From Verrucomicrobiales bacterium (GTDB taxonomy: Bacteria > Verrucomicrobiota > Verrucomicrobiia > Limisphaerales > UBA1100): DNA of 15,284 nt. Below, in pieces: positions 8,139-15,284 of this stretch (the stretch's first letter is position 1; the number at the start of each line of letters is the position of its first letter). Position numbers and translations under genes: made by a program. The notes below the pieces were generated by a model. That model saw nothing but the letters and a program-made list of their open reading frames with translations. It had not been told where the DNA came from and ran no database searches. The DNA lies in assembly GCA_011523245.1 (NCBI GenBank), contig WTHG01000472.1, positions 1 through 15,284 of the forward strand, written 5' to 3'.

Positions 8139-9586
8139 GTTGTTTAAAACGCATCGTGGCCGGTTGTGCGCTGTGGCTGCTACCCGCCTTGGCGCATGCG
8201 GCGCCGCCAAATATTTTGTTCATTGTCTCCGAGGATAATGGGCCGGAGATGGGCTGCTATGGCACGCCGATTGCCACGCCGCATTTGGATGGGTTGGCGA
8301 AGCAGGGTACGCTGTTCCGCAACGCGTATGTGCCGCAGGCGGGCTGTTCGCAATCGCGTGCGGCATTTTTGACCGGGCTTTATCCGCACCAAAACGGTCA
8401 GATCGGTTTGGCGACCTGGAAGTACGCGATGTACGCCAAAACAACGCCTAACATCGTGACCACACTCCAGCAGGCGGGCTACCGCACCGGTATCATTGGC
8501 AAGCTACACGTGAACCCAAAGGATGCGTTTCCGTTTGATTTTAAGGCGATCGGCACCTCGAACTTCAGCCGCCAAGGCATGGCGAAATACTTTGAACAAG
8601 CACGGCTTTTTATGAACAACAGCAAACGGCCGTTTTATCTGCAGGTAAATTTCCCCGATGCGCACCGGCCGTTCCTGAAGCAAGTTGATGGCGTCCCGAC
8701 CAAGCCGTTGACTGGCGCGGACGTGGCGGCGTTGCCTTTCATGGGCATCGATCATCCCGAGCTGCGCCAGCAAACTGCCGACTATTACAACTGTATGATG
8801 CGGCTGGATACCTACATCGGTCGGTTGCTGCAAGTGCTTGCGGCTAGCGGCAAGGCGAAGAACACAGTGGTCGTGTACATCGGCGACCACGGCGCGGATG
8901 TGATGCGTGGCAAACGCACTTCGTACGAGGGTGGCGTACGCATTCCAATGATCATTCGCTGGCCTGGAGCTTCGGTCGGTCAACGCCGCGCCGAACTTGT
9001 GAGTACGCTGGATTTGTTTCCAACTTTTTGCGAGATCGCTGGCGCACGTACTCCAAAAGCTTTAGTCGGCCGGTCGCTGAAACCTATCTTGCACGGTCAA
9101 ACACCCGAGTGGCGGCGATATCTCTTCACCGAATTTCATGTGCATTCGAACCACAATCCCTGGCCGCAACGCACCGTGCGCGATGAACGGTTCAAACTCA
9201 TCCATAACCCTGTCGTAACCAAGGCTGGCGAAGTGAATCCAGGCTATGATTTCACCATGGGAAAAAAGTTTTTTGCGGCGGAGGAAGCCGAGTTGATGGC
9301 TAAGGCCTCAGTGCAGGTTCGGGCGGCCTATGCCTTGATGAAAAAGCCGCCGCCTTTTGAGCTATACGATTTGCAGACGGATCCATATGAGCTCCAAAAC
9401 CTCGCGGACAATCCCGCCCATGCCGAAACTCGCGCACGATTGATCACCGAAATGCGGCGTTGGCAAAAGGAAACCAACGATCCATTGATCGACCCGGCCA
9501 TTGCTCGCCGTTTGTTTCAACTCATCCAAAACGCCGGCACTGCCGAGCGTAAGCCGCTCGATTACAAGGCATTCATGAAGCGCTGA
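8135..9586 (+). CDS. Secreted sulfatase 3 (heparan N-sulfatase-like group, unusual CSQSR motif)
   Basis: This is a 483-residue exported sulfatase. I placed the start at the ATG at 8135, which overlaps the previous stop (ATGA) and begins a signal peptide (MSCLKRIVAGCALWLLPALA, then HA); a longer in-frame extension to 7982 would lie inside the previous gene and has no signal peptide. Active-site elements are VSEDNG (Glu33, Asp34, where the other three sulfatases have Asp-Asp), C71-S-Q-S-R followed by AAFLTGLYPHQNGQ, GKLH (Lys123, His125), FPDAHRPF (His177), GDHGAD (Asp251, His252) and RGKRTSYEGG (Lys260). The Pro of the CxPxR maturation motif is replaced by Gln. Everything else looks intact, so it is probably functional, perhaps within a subgroup related to N-sulfoglucosamine sulfohydrolases. 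Subfamily and substrate are inference. Confidence 0.92.
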   Translation: MSCLKRIVAGCALWLLPALAHAAPPNILFIVSEDNGPEMGCYGTPIATPHLDGLAKQGTLFRNAYVPQAGCSQSRAAFLTGLYPHQNGQIGLATWKYAMYAKTTPNIVTTLQQAGYRTGIIGKLHVNPKDAFPFDFKAIGTSNFSRQGMAKYFEQARLFMNNSKRPFYLQVNFPDAHRPFLKQVDGVPTKPLTGADVAALPFMGIDHPELRQQTADYYNCMMRLDTYIGRLLQVLAASGKAKNTVVVYIGDHGADVMRGKRTSYEGGVRIPMIIRWPGASVGQRRAELVSTLDLFPTFCEIAGARTPKALVGRSLKPILHGQTPEWRRYLFTEFHVHSNHNPWPQRTVRDERFKLIHNPVVTKAGEVNPGYDFTMGKKFFAAEEAELMAKASVQVRAAYALMKKPPPFELYDLQTDPYELQNLADNPAHAETRARLITEMRRWQKETNDPLIDPAIARRLFQLIQNAGTAERKPLDYKAFMKR

Positions 9587-11013
9587 TGATCGCCCGGTGC
9601 ATCATTTTTATTTTGATGGCAGTAGTCCTGCAGGCGGCGGAGCGGCCAAATGTGTTGTTCATTGCGGTGGATGACCTGCGCGCAAGCGTGGGGGTGTTCG
9701 AGGACAAACTGGCGGTCACGCCGCACATTGATGCACTCGGCGCACGAGGTACGGTGTTTGCCAATGCGCATTGCCAAATCGCCATTTGTAACCCCTCCCG
9801 CGCCTCAGTGATGACGGGCATGCGGCCGGATACGATTCGTGTGTGGGGATTGAAGAAACATTTTCGCGAGGAAAAGCCCAAGGTCATCACGCTGCCTCAG
9901 TGGTTCAAGCAGCACGGGTATCACACGCACTCGATCGGCAAGATTTATCATGGCTCCGGCAAACCCTCGACCGATCCCCCCTCGTGGTCGGTCCAGCCGG
10001 AATTCGATCATTGCGAAAAGATCGACCAATATCTCCTGCCCAAAAACCGCACAGGCGGCAAGGCGGCGGGCTCAGAATCGTCACCGAGCGCGGATAACGA
10101 TCATCTCGACGGCAAGGTAGCTGAGGCGGCGATTCAAAAGCTACGATTGCTCAAGCGTACCCGCCAGCCATTCTTCCTCGCAGTAGGTTTTCGTAAACCG
10201 CACATGCCTTTTTCCGCCCCGGCCAAGTACTGGGCACTGTACGACCGCGCGAAGCTGGCGCGGCCGCCAAACCCACAGATGGCCCAAGGCGCTCCGGCCA
10301 TTGCTGGACACCCTTGGCCCGAAGCACGCGGCTACACGGACATCCCGGCGAAGGGGGACATTGCCGCCGATAAGGTTGCCGAGTTGCGGCACGGTTACTA
10401 CGCCGCTACATCCTTCATGGATGCCCAGGTCGGTCGGGTGATTGCGGAACTAAAACGGCTCGGGCTCGATCGCAATACCGTCATCAGCCTGTACAGCGAT
10501 CACGGCTTTCACATCGGCGAACAAAATCTCTGGGGCAAACTGACCAACTACGATATTGGCACGCGCGTGCCGTTGCTCTTCGTGGCACCCCAGCAAAAGG
10601 CTCGCGGCCGCGTGATCCAACAGGCGGTGGAGTTGCTGGATATGTACCCGACCCTCACCGAGCTGTGCGGACTGCCCAAACCGCAGGGGCTTGCCGGCCA
10701 AAGCCTTGCGCGCCAGCTCGATCAGCCCGGGCCCACGAAGAATTTTGCCCTATCCCAATTCCCGCGGCCGGTGTCCTACAATTTCAAATCTGCTCCGCCC
10801 AAATCGATGGGCTATAGCATCCGCGACGACCGTTATCGACTGACGCAATGGATCGATTTCGCCAGCGGCAAAGTGTTGGCCGAAGAGTTTTACGATTACA
10901 CCGTGCCTCGGCCCGAAAGCAAAAACCTGATCGGCCATCCGCAATCAGCCACTTCCATTGCGGGTCTGCGTCCGAAGTTGGTGACCTTCATCAAGGCGCG
11001 GTCTGAAAAATGA
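9586..11013 (+). CDS. Secreted sulfatase 4 (iduronate-2-sulfatase-like, CNPSR active site)
   Basis: This is a 475-residue exported sulfatase that shares one base with the previous stop (TGATG). A short signal peptide (MIARCIIFILMAVVLQAA) runs straight into the core ERPNVLFIAVDDLR (Asp29, Asp30). The formylglycine motif is C68-N-P-S-R followed by ASVMTGMRPDTIRVW, a good match to iduronate-2-sulfatase-like enzymes. Others are SIGKIYHG (Lys119, His122), FRKPHMPF (His206), YSDHGFHIGEQNLWGK (Asp305, His306, Lys318) and a C-terminal 'EEFYDYTVPRPESKNLI' block. All expected catalytic residues are present. It and sulfatase 2 belong to the same broad branch but differ through much of their length, so they are not a recent duplicate pair and may act on different positions of the same polymer. 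It is the last gene of the overlapping block; the next gene starts 51 bases downstream. Confidence 0.95.
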   Translation: MIARCIIFILMAVVLQAAERPNVLFIAVDDLRASVGVFEDKLAVTPHIDALGARGTVFANAHCQIAICNPSRASVMTGMRPDTIRVWGLKKHFREEKPKVITLPQWFKQHGYHTHSIGKIYHGSGKPSTDPPSWSVQPEFDHCEKIDQYLLPKNRTGGKAAGSESSPSADNDHLDGKVAEAAIQKLRLLKRTRQPFFLAVGFRKPHMPFSAPAKYWALYDRAKLARPPNPQMAQGAPAIAGHPWPEARGYTDIPAKGDIAADKVAELRHGYYAATSFMDAQVGRVIAELKRLGLDRNTVISLYSDHGFHIGEQNLWGKLTNYDIGTRVPLLFVAPQQKARGRVIQQAVELLDMYPTLTELCGLPKPQGLAGQSLARQLDQPGPTKNFALSQFPRPVSYNFKSAPPKSMGYSIRDDRYRLTQWIDFASGKVLAEEFYDYTVPRPESKNLIGHPQSATSIAGLRPKLVTFIKARSEK

Positions 11014-11064
11014 AGTGACAACCACTGCTGCACGCGGGAGACTTTGGCCGTCGAAAGTTGATTT

Positions 11065-11610
11065 ATGAAAAATATTTTGCTCCTCACCTTCGCCGCGGCA
11101 GTTTTGACCGGCCCGGTTCAAGCCAATGACAAAAAGCTCGAGGCGCTGCTCGACAAGGCTTTTGCCAAGGAACAAACGCGCATCTTTAAGGGGCGTGATA
11201 AGAACAGCGACGGCAAGATGGATCGCGGCGAGTTCACCAGCCTCTATGGCGAAGGTGGCGCGAAGCGTTGGTTGCTGGTGTTCGACAAGCACGCGGGCAA
11301 GGACAGGGCGCTTGACCTGAAAGAATTCACCGCCGTGCGGCGCGACATCCATCTGGGTGGCGGCAATGGCGAACGCCCGGTGGCACTGGAGAGCCGCTTT
11401 AAGCACAGCCGTCAGGGTAAAATGTTTCGCACCTACGACAAAAGCGGCGACGGCAAGGTGACCAACGCCGAGTGGGCGCGGATGTTCGAGGGCAAACCGA
11501 ATGCCGCGCGTCTGGCGCAATTCAAGTCTGCCGACGGCAATAAGGATAGTGCATTGGACCGAATTGAGTTTCTCGAGATGCTGCTCTCTCCGCCGCGCCG
11601 CGAGCGCTAG
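11065..11610 (+). CDS. Small secreted EF-hand calcium-binding protein
   Basis: This is a 181-residue protein with a signal peptide (MKNILLLTFAAAVLTGPVQA) and four EF-hand-like loops. Loop 1 is DKNSDGKMDRGE (45-56) and loop 3 is DKSGDGKVTNAE (125-136); both are canonical 12-residue loops with Asp at positions 1, 3/5 and Glu at 12. Loop 2 (DKHAGKDRALDLKE, 74-87) is lengthened by two residues, and loop 4 (DGNKDSALDRIE, 157-168) lacks the usual Gly at position 6, so both are degenerate. Two functional pairs, 1-2 and 3-4, are likely, with calcium bound mainly by loops 1 and 3. Proteins of this kind are frequent beside sulfatase and PSCyt1/DUF1552 genes in PVC bacteria; their role is not established. 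A gap of four bases to the next gene indicates co-transcription. No clear Shine-Dalgarno sequence precedes its ATG. Confidence 0.88.
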   Translation: MKNILLLTFAAAVLTGPVQANDKKLEALLDKAFAKEQTRIFKGRDKNSDGKMDRGEFTSLYGEGGAKRWLLVFDKHAGKDRALDLKEFTAVRRDIHLGGGNGERPVALESRFKHSRQGKMFRTYDKSGDGKVTNAEWARMFEGKPNAARLAQFKSADGNKDSALDRIEFLEMLLSPPRRER

Positions 11611-11614
11611 AGCC

Positions 11615-13627
11615 ATGCGCGCAGTGTTCCTTTTTTGGGTTGGGTCGTTTGTTGCTAACGCGGCCCCCGATGTAATCGGTTTCCAAAAAACCGTTCGACC
11701 TTTTCTCGAGAGCTACTGCCTCGACTGCCACGACAACGAAACGCAGGAAGGTAAGTTGTCGCTGGAAGACATCCGGCCGACGATGACCGAGGGCGCGTTG
11801 GAGACGTGGCGGCTCGTGCAGGAGCAGTTGCAATTCGCCGACATGCCGCCGGCGAAGAAGAAGCAGCCGAAGCCGGCCGAACGCGCAACCGTGCTGGCAT
11901 GGATTCGCGGTGAGCTGTTGAAGACGCAGGAACCGGGTGCCTTGGCGGAGGAGAAGCTGACGCAGCCGCAGTTTGGTAACTACGTGGATCATGCCGCGCT
12001 TTTTGGTCAACGCCGCAGCCACGTGACACCTGCACCTCCGCGCCTGTGGCGGCTGCGCCCGGCGATTTACAACGCCACCATGCCGCGCCTCGGCGAGCGC
12101 ATCACCGGCCTAGCCAATGGGCTGAACCAAAATGACGGCTCGAACTTCAAGGATTTCTCGGCCGGCTATTTTCTCGATGAGGCGGCCGCGGCCCCGTTGC
12201 TCGGTAACGCTAAGAAAATTGCCGAGGCCCTGACCGCACTCACCAGCAAAGATCGCCCGCTCAAAGTGCTGGTTACTGAAACGCCACCCACGCAGGAGCA
12301 GGTGGCCGATGGTATTGAGACCGCTTTTCGCAAAATCGTGGGGCGCGCGCCTACGGCGGAGGAGCAGGAGCGTTTTGGGGCATTTCATAAGGCCTCCAGC
12401 AATACGGGCGGCCACGTGGCTGGGGCGAAGGCGTTGTTGACGGCGATTCTCCTGCAGCCGGAAGTGCTCTATCGCATGGAACTGGGCACGGGCGCGCCGG
12501 ACGAACACGGCCGTGTGCGGTTGAGCCCCCGCGAGACGGCTTACGCGTTGTCGTACGCACTGGATGATCGGCCGGTGGATAGGCTGCTGGTGGCCGCGGA
12601 TGAGGGGAAATTAAATACCGCAGCGGAAGTAGCCGCGGAGGTTCGCGCGCGTTTAGCTGATGAATCCCTGGCGCAGGATCGCAATCCGCGTGTCCTGCAA
12701 TTCTTCCGCGAATATTTTCATTATCCCTTCGCGCGCGAGGTGTTCAAGGACGCGCCCGAGGGTGGAGTGCATCGGCCCGATTTGTTGGTGGCAGACTTGG
12801 AGACGACCGTCCGCGATGCGTTGCGGACGGATCGTGAGGTACTCGCTACGCTGCTGACCACACGGCGGTTTTATGTGAACGCCAATTACAAGTCCGTCAA
12901 AAACAAGGGCGTGCAATTGGTGCAGGGCCACCACAAATGGTGGCCGTATCAGACCGCCTTCAACCTCCCGCCCGACTGGCGCTGGAACTTAACGGAGCAG
13001 CCACTGGAATTTCCCAAGGGCGAACGGGCAGGTCTGCTTACGCACCCGGCCTGGCTGGCGGCATGGAGCGGCAACTTTGAAAATCATCCGGTGCAACGCG
13101 GCAAATGGATCCGCACGCATCTGCTGGGGGGCACGGTGCCCGATGTGCCGATCGGCGTGGATGCCCGCGTGCCTGAGGCCGAGCACGTGACCTTTCGTAA
13201 TCGCCTCAAGCAAGCCACTGCCGCCGCTGAATGTTGGCGGTGCCATCGCAAGATGGATCCGCTGGGCGTGACCTTCGAGCGCTACGATCATTACGGCCGC
13301 TATCAACGCCGCGACGCTGGCCAGCCCGTGGATGCTACTGGCTGGATCGATCGCACCGGCGTGAAGGAGCTTGATGGCAAACGCGTCAACGGCCCGGCCG
13401 AGTTGATGACGGTACTGGCTCGGTCTGAGCACGTTGAGCAAGTCTTCGTCCGGCACGCCTTCCGCTATTTCATGGGCCGCAACGAAACGCTCGGCGACGC
13501 AAACACTTTGCAGGATGCGCACGTCGCCTACCGGAAGAGCGGCGGCAGTTTTCGGGCTTTGGTGGAATCCTTGCTCGCTTCAGACTCTTTTTTAATGCGA
13601 CAATTACCTCAACAATCGAAGGATTAA
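11615..13627 (+). CDS. PSCyt1 / DUF1592-DUF1588-DUF1585 planctomycete-type cytochrome-like protein
   Basis: This is a 670-residue exported protein of the large PVC family that combines a planctomycete cytochrome c-like N-terminus with several domains of unknown function. The ATG at 11615 was chosen because it starts a signal peptide (MRAVFLFWVGSFVANAA); the frame is open further upstream but that part overlaps the EF-hand gene. Domains: PSCyt1 with heme-binding C35-L-D-C-H and DMPP near residue 76; a diverged DUF1587-like stretch (about 143-180); DUF1595-like (about 230-290, FRKIVGRAPTAEEQ... QPEVLYRMEL); DUF1592 (about 300-420); DUF1588 (about 468-565) with a second C540-W-R-C-H and KMDPLGVTFERYD; and DUF1585 (about 575-662). 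A role in electron transfer or outer-envelope polymer handling has been suggested for the family, but none is proven. Compared with many relatives it has no extra carbohydrate-binding module. The gene ends one base before the DUF1552 gene. Confidence 0.92.
   Translation: MRAVFLFWVGSFVANAAPDVIGFQKTVRPFLESYCLDCHDNETQEGKLSLEDIRPTMTEGALETWRLVQEQLQFADMPPAKKKQPKPAERATVLAWIRGELLKTQEPGALAEEKLTQPQFGNYVDHAALFGQRRSHVTPAPPRLWRLRPAIYNATMPRLGERITGLANGLNQNDGSNFKDFSAGYFLDEAAAAPLLGNAKKIAEALTALTSKDRPLKVLVTETPPTQEQVADGIETAFRKIVGRAPTAEEQERFGAFHKASSNTGGHVAGAKALLTAILLQPEVLYRMELGTGAPDEHGRVRLSPRETAYALSYALDDRPVDRLLVAADEGKLNTAAEVAAEVRARLADESLAQDRNPRVLQFFREYFHYPFAREVFKDAPEGGVHRPDLLVADLETTVRDALRTDREVLATLLTTRRFYVNANYKSVKNKGVQLVQGHHKWWPYQTAFNLPPDWRWNLTEQPLEFPKGERAGLLTHPAWLAAWSGNFENHPVQRGKWIRTHLLGGTVPDVPIGVDARVPEAEHVTFRNRLKQATAAAECWRCHRKMDPLGVTFERYDHYGRYQRRDAGQPVDATGWIDRTGVKELDGKRVNGPAELMTVLARSEHVEQVFVRHAFRYFMGRNETLGDANTLQDAHVAYRKSGGSFRALVESLLASDSFLMRQLPQQSKD
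13618..13623 (+). promoter_or_regulatory. Shine-Dalgarno site of the DUF1552 gene
   Basis: GAAGGA lies five bases upstream of the ATG at 13629 and inside the last codons of the preceding gene. It is one of the few clear Shine-Dalgarno sequences in this chain and supports the chosen start, which also opens the Tat signal. Confidence 0.6.
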
Positions 13628-13628
13628 G

Positions 13629-15026
13629 ATGAACTTGAAACGCCGTGATTTCCTGAAGGCCGGCTCGCTGGGAGCGGGCGGGTTGATGCTGACGCAGTTT
13701 GTGAATCAGCTGGAGGCAGCGCCCAAGGCCAAGCCGGCGCGGGTGCTGTTCTTTGTGCAGGGCAATGGCGTGTACCCGCGCGATGTGCAGCCGGCGGGGA
13801 TTGAGTTTCCCAAAACGCCGTCGAAACTGGAGGATCGACCGCTGGACGGGCACGCGATGAGCCTGTCACTGGAGCCATTGGCGCCGTGGGTGAAGAAAAT
13901 GACGATGATCCACGGCCTGTCCGGGCGTGTGGCGCGCGGCAGCCATAACATGGGCTTTGCCGCGCTCGGTTGTTGGCCGATGAAAAAGAAGGCGTATGGT
14001 GAGACCATTGACGCCGCCATGGCGCGTAATCTCGGCGGCATTTATCCTCACATCGGTCTGGGTGTTTCGAACAAGGCGCTGTCGATGACCTACAACCTCA
14101 CGTCGTTGGCCCGCGGCAAGGCGTTGCCCACGCTGCTGAATCCGGTGCAGGCGTATGAGCGTTTTTTCGCCGCCGGTGCGGAAGGGGCCGCCCGCAAGAA
14201 TTTTGATGTAGATACCAATCTGCTCGATTTTCTCGCGGACGACGTGAAGCGGTTGCAGAAGCAACTCGACGGTTCGGAGCGGGAAAAGCTCGGCCGTTAT
14301 CTCGAGGCGTTTGAATCCATGAGCAATCGGCAGGGCAAACTTGCGGCGATGTCCAAGCAGATCGCGGCGGCCGCGCCGAAGATTGACCCGAAGACCGGCC
14401 AGATTACCGAGACGAAAACCGGCCGCACCGGCGTGTTTGAACGCTTGGAGGCGCAGTTCGAAAATGCCGCCGGCGCGATGATTACCGGGCTAACCAATGT
14501 GGTGACCATGTCCGCCGGTGCCGGCCCGGATCGCATCGGGATTTCCTGCATGGCGAGTGAGTTGGGGCTGAAAGGCGGTGACGGCTACATTGGTGCCCAC
14601 GCTATCGGTCACGGAAATTACCAGCAATTCGCCGGAATCCCTGGTCCGGATTGCCATGCGCATATCCGCCGCAGGTGCTTGGAACAACTAGCCAAGTTCA
14701 TCCGCCGGCTGGAAGCCGTGCCTGAAGGGGATGGCACGATGATGGACAACACGTTGATCGTGTACCTGTCTGATTCCGCTGAGGGGCATCATCCGGTGTG
14801 TCACGAATGGCCGTTTATATTGATCGGCGATCTCGGTGGACGGCTCAAGCTGGGCAACCGTTACCTGCGTTATCCGTGGTATGGCAATCAGGGTCACCGT
14901 ACGATTGCCAATCTCTACCTGTCCCTGCTCCAAGCCGTCGGCGAACAACGCGACAACTTCGGCGTGGCTGATTTTGGCTTGGCCGATCTCGATCAATCGG
15001 GACCGTTGGCGGAGTTGGTGGTGTAA
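13629..15026 (+). CDS. DUF1552 family protein, Tat-exported
   Basis: This is a 465-residue protein of the DUF1552 family, whose members almost always sit next to a PSCyt1/DUF1592-type gene, as here. The N-terminus is a Tat signal: RRDFLKAGSLGAGGLMLTQF, with twin arginines at positions 5-6, implying export in a folded state. The body shows the family pattern: ARVLFFVQGNGVYP after the signal, KMTMIHGLSGRVARGSHNMGFAALG (residues about 95-119), a lysine/alanine-rich helical middle, and a C-terminal block with NTLIVYLSDSAEGHH and GHRTIANLYLSLLQAVG that resembles the alkaline-phosphatase-like ends of DUF1501-type proteins. The function is unknown. A partnership with the preceding cytochrome-like protein is inferred from the constant gene pairing. 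It is one base downstream of that gene and one base upstream of the caspase-like gene. Confidence 0.93.
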   Translation: MNLKRRDFLKAGSLGAGGLMLTQFVNQLEAAPKAKPARVLFFVQGNGVYPRDVQPAGIEFPKTPSKLEDRPLDGHAMSLSLEPLAPWVKKMTMIHGLSGRVARGSHNMGFAALGCWPMKKKAYGETIDAAMARNLGGIYPHIGLGVSNKALSMTYNLTSLARGKALPTLLNPVQAYERFFAAGAEGAARKNFDVDTNLLDFLADDVKRLQKQLDGSEREKLGRYLEAFESMSNRQGKLAAMSKQIAAAAPKIDPKTGQITETKTGRTGVFERLEAQFENAAGAMITGLTNVVTMSAGAGPDRIGISCMASELGLKGGDGYIGAHAIGHGNYQQFAGIPGPDCHAHIRRRCLEQLAKFIRRLEAVPEGDGTMMDNTLIVYLSDSAEGHHPVCHEWPFILIGDLGGRLKLGNRYLRYPWYGNQGHRTIANLYLSLLQAVGEQRDNFGVADFGLADLDQSGPLAELVV

Positions 15027-15027
15027 C

Positions 15028-15284
15028 ATGCGGCGTGCGCTCTTCATCTTTGCCGCGCTTTTCACATGGTGTGGTTTTATCCATGCCGATCACCGGTCGG
15101 CCTTGGTGATCGCCAACCACAATTACGCCGCGGCGGAACTCAAGCTGGAGGCGCCGGATCTGAAGGCGGTGGTAGCGCGGTTGGAGCGGCATGGATTCCA
15201 GTGCACGGTGAAAAGCAATCTCGATAACAACGAGCTTAAGCGTTCGATCGAGGGATTTGCATCGCGCACGCCGGTACGTGGTAC
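15028..15284 (+). CDS. Caspase-like (peptidase C14) domain protein, partial at right edge
   Basis: The first 85 residues of an exported protein are present; the gene runs off the window. A short signal peptide (MRRALFIFAALFTWCGFIHA) is followed by RSALVIANHNY, a 'LEAPDLKAVVARLERHGF' helix and 'SNLDNNELKRSIEGFASR', the opening strand-helix pattern of bacterial caspase-like p20 domains (typically 'ALVIGN..Y....L..a..DA..l...L...GF'). The catalytic His and Cys would lie beyond the edge, so activity cannot be judged. The conserved Asp of the 'nDA' motif appears as PDLKA. It is one base downstream of the DUF1552 gene, so it is probably in the same operon. An extracytoplasmic caspase-like protease next to a PSCyt1/DUF1552 pair could process or regulate neighbouring envelope proteins, but this is inference. 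Confidence 0.75.
   Translation, partial: MRRALFIFAALFTWCGFIHADHRSALVIANHNYAAAELKLEAPDLKAVVARLERHGFQCTVKSNLDNNELKRSIEGFASRTPVRG

Noticed and set aside
8156..8167. Lipobox-like VAGC in the signal of sulfatase 3
   Set aside because: The Cys is at residue 11, before most of the hydrophobic core; a normal signal peptidase I site (ALAHA) follows, so a lipoprotein is unlikely.
5236..11013. Recent tandem duplication of the sulfatase genes
   Set aside because: The four proteins differ in active-site motifs, lengths and C-terminal blocks and share only the general fold; no long DNA-level similarity is visible between them.
11014..11064. Possible terminator between sulfatase 4 and the EF-hand gene
   Set aside because: Only two tiny stems are present (AGTG/CACT at 11014-11026 and ACTTT/AAAGT at 11041-11058), with no GC-rich stem and no T-tract.
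11501..11614. N-terminal extension of the PSCyt1/DUF1592 gene
   Set aside because: It overlaps the EF-hand gene, is rich in Arg and Ser as an out-of-frame reading would be, and lacks a signal peptide; the ATG at 11615 starts one.
10945..11616. A 223-codon minus-strand open frame opposite the EF-hand gene
   Set aside because: It covers the whole EF-hand gene, whose signal peptide and calcium loops are unmistakable; the antisense product resembles no family I know.

Overview
The window is a densely packed set of secreted or envelope proteins of the kind that fills genomes of the PVC superphylum (Planctomycetota, Verrucomicrobiota, Lentisphaerota). The pointers are several sulfatases in a row, a ThuA-like protein, a ceramidase-like hydrolase fused to a LamG domain, a planctomycete-type cytochrome protein (PSCyt1 followed by DUF1592/1588/1585-type segments) paired with a DUF1552 protein, and the start of a caspase-like protein. 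A marine or aquatic polysaccharide-degrading verrucomicrobial or planctomycetal bacterium is the best guess; the sequence has no rRNA or other marker to settle the phylum.

Layout. Two genes are on the minus strand at the left: a ThuA-like protein (58-1293), whose reading frame seems to be broken by a one-base shift near 111-117 and continues out of frame to the window edge, and a neutral ceramidase-like/LamG protein (1421-3505). A short divergent region (3506-3607) separates them from nine plus-strand genes that run to the right edge: a right-handed beta-helix protein with a cysteine ladder (3608-5239), four different sulfatases (5236-6657, 6654-8138, 8135-9586, 9586-11013), a small EF-hand protein (11065-11610), the PSCyt1/DUF1592-type protein (11615-13627), a Tat-exported DUF1552 protein (13629-15026) and a partial caspase-like gene (15028-15284+).

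The first five plus-strand genes overlap stop-to-start by 1 or 4 bases, and the last four are 1 to 4 bases apart. The only larger gap in the chain is 51 bases, between the fourth sulfatase and the EF-hand gene, and it holds no convincing terminator. The nine genes may therefore be one transcript. Every complete gene begins with an export signal (Sec for most, Tat for DUF1552). The simplest reading is an extracytoplasmic system: the sulfatases remove sulfate esters from a complex sulfated glycan, the beta-helix protein binds or modifies a polymer, and the EF-hand, cytochrome-like and DUF1552 proteins form a second exported module of unknown function that appears to be co-expressed. No glycoside hydrolase, transporter, regulator or sulfatase-maturing enzyme is in the window, so the substrate cannot be named.

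There are no RNA genes, insertion sequences, CRISPR arrays or gene-free stretches longer than about 130 bases.
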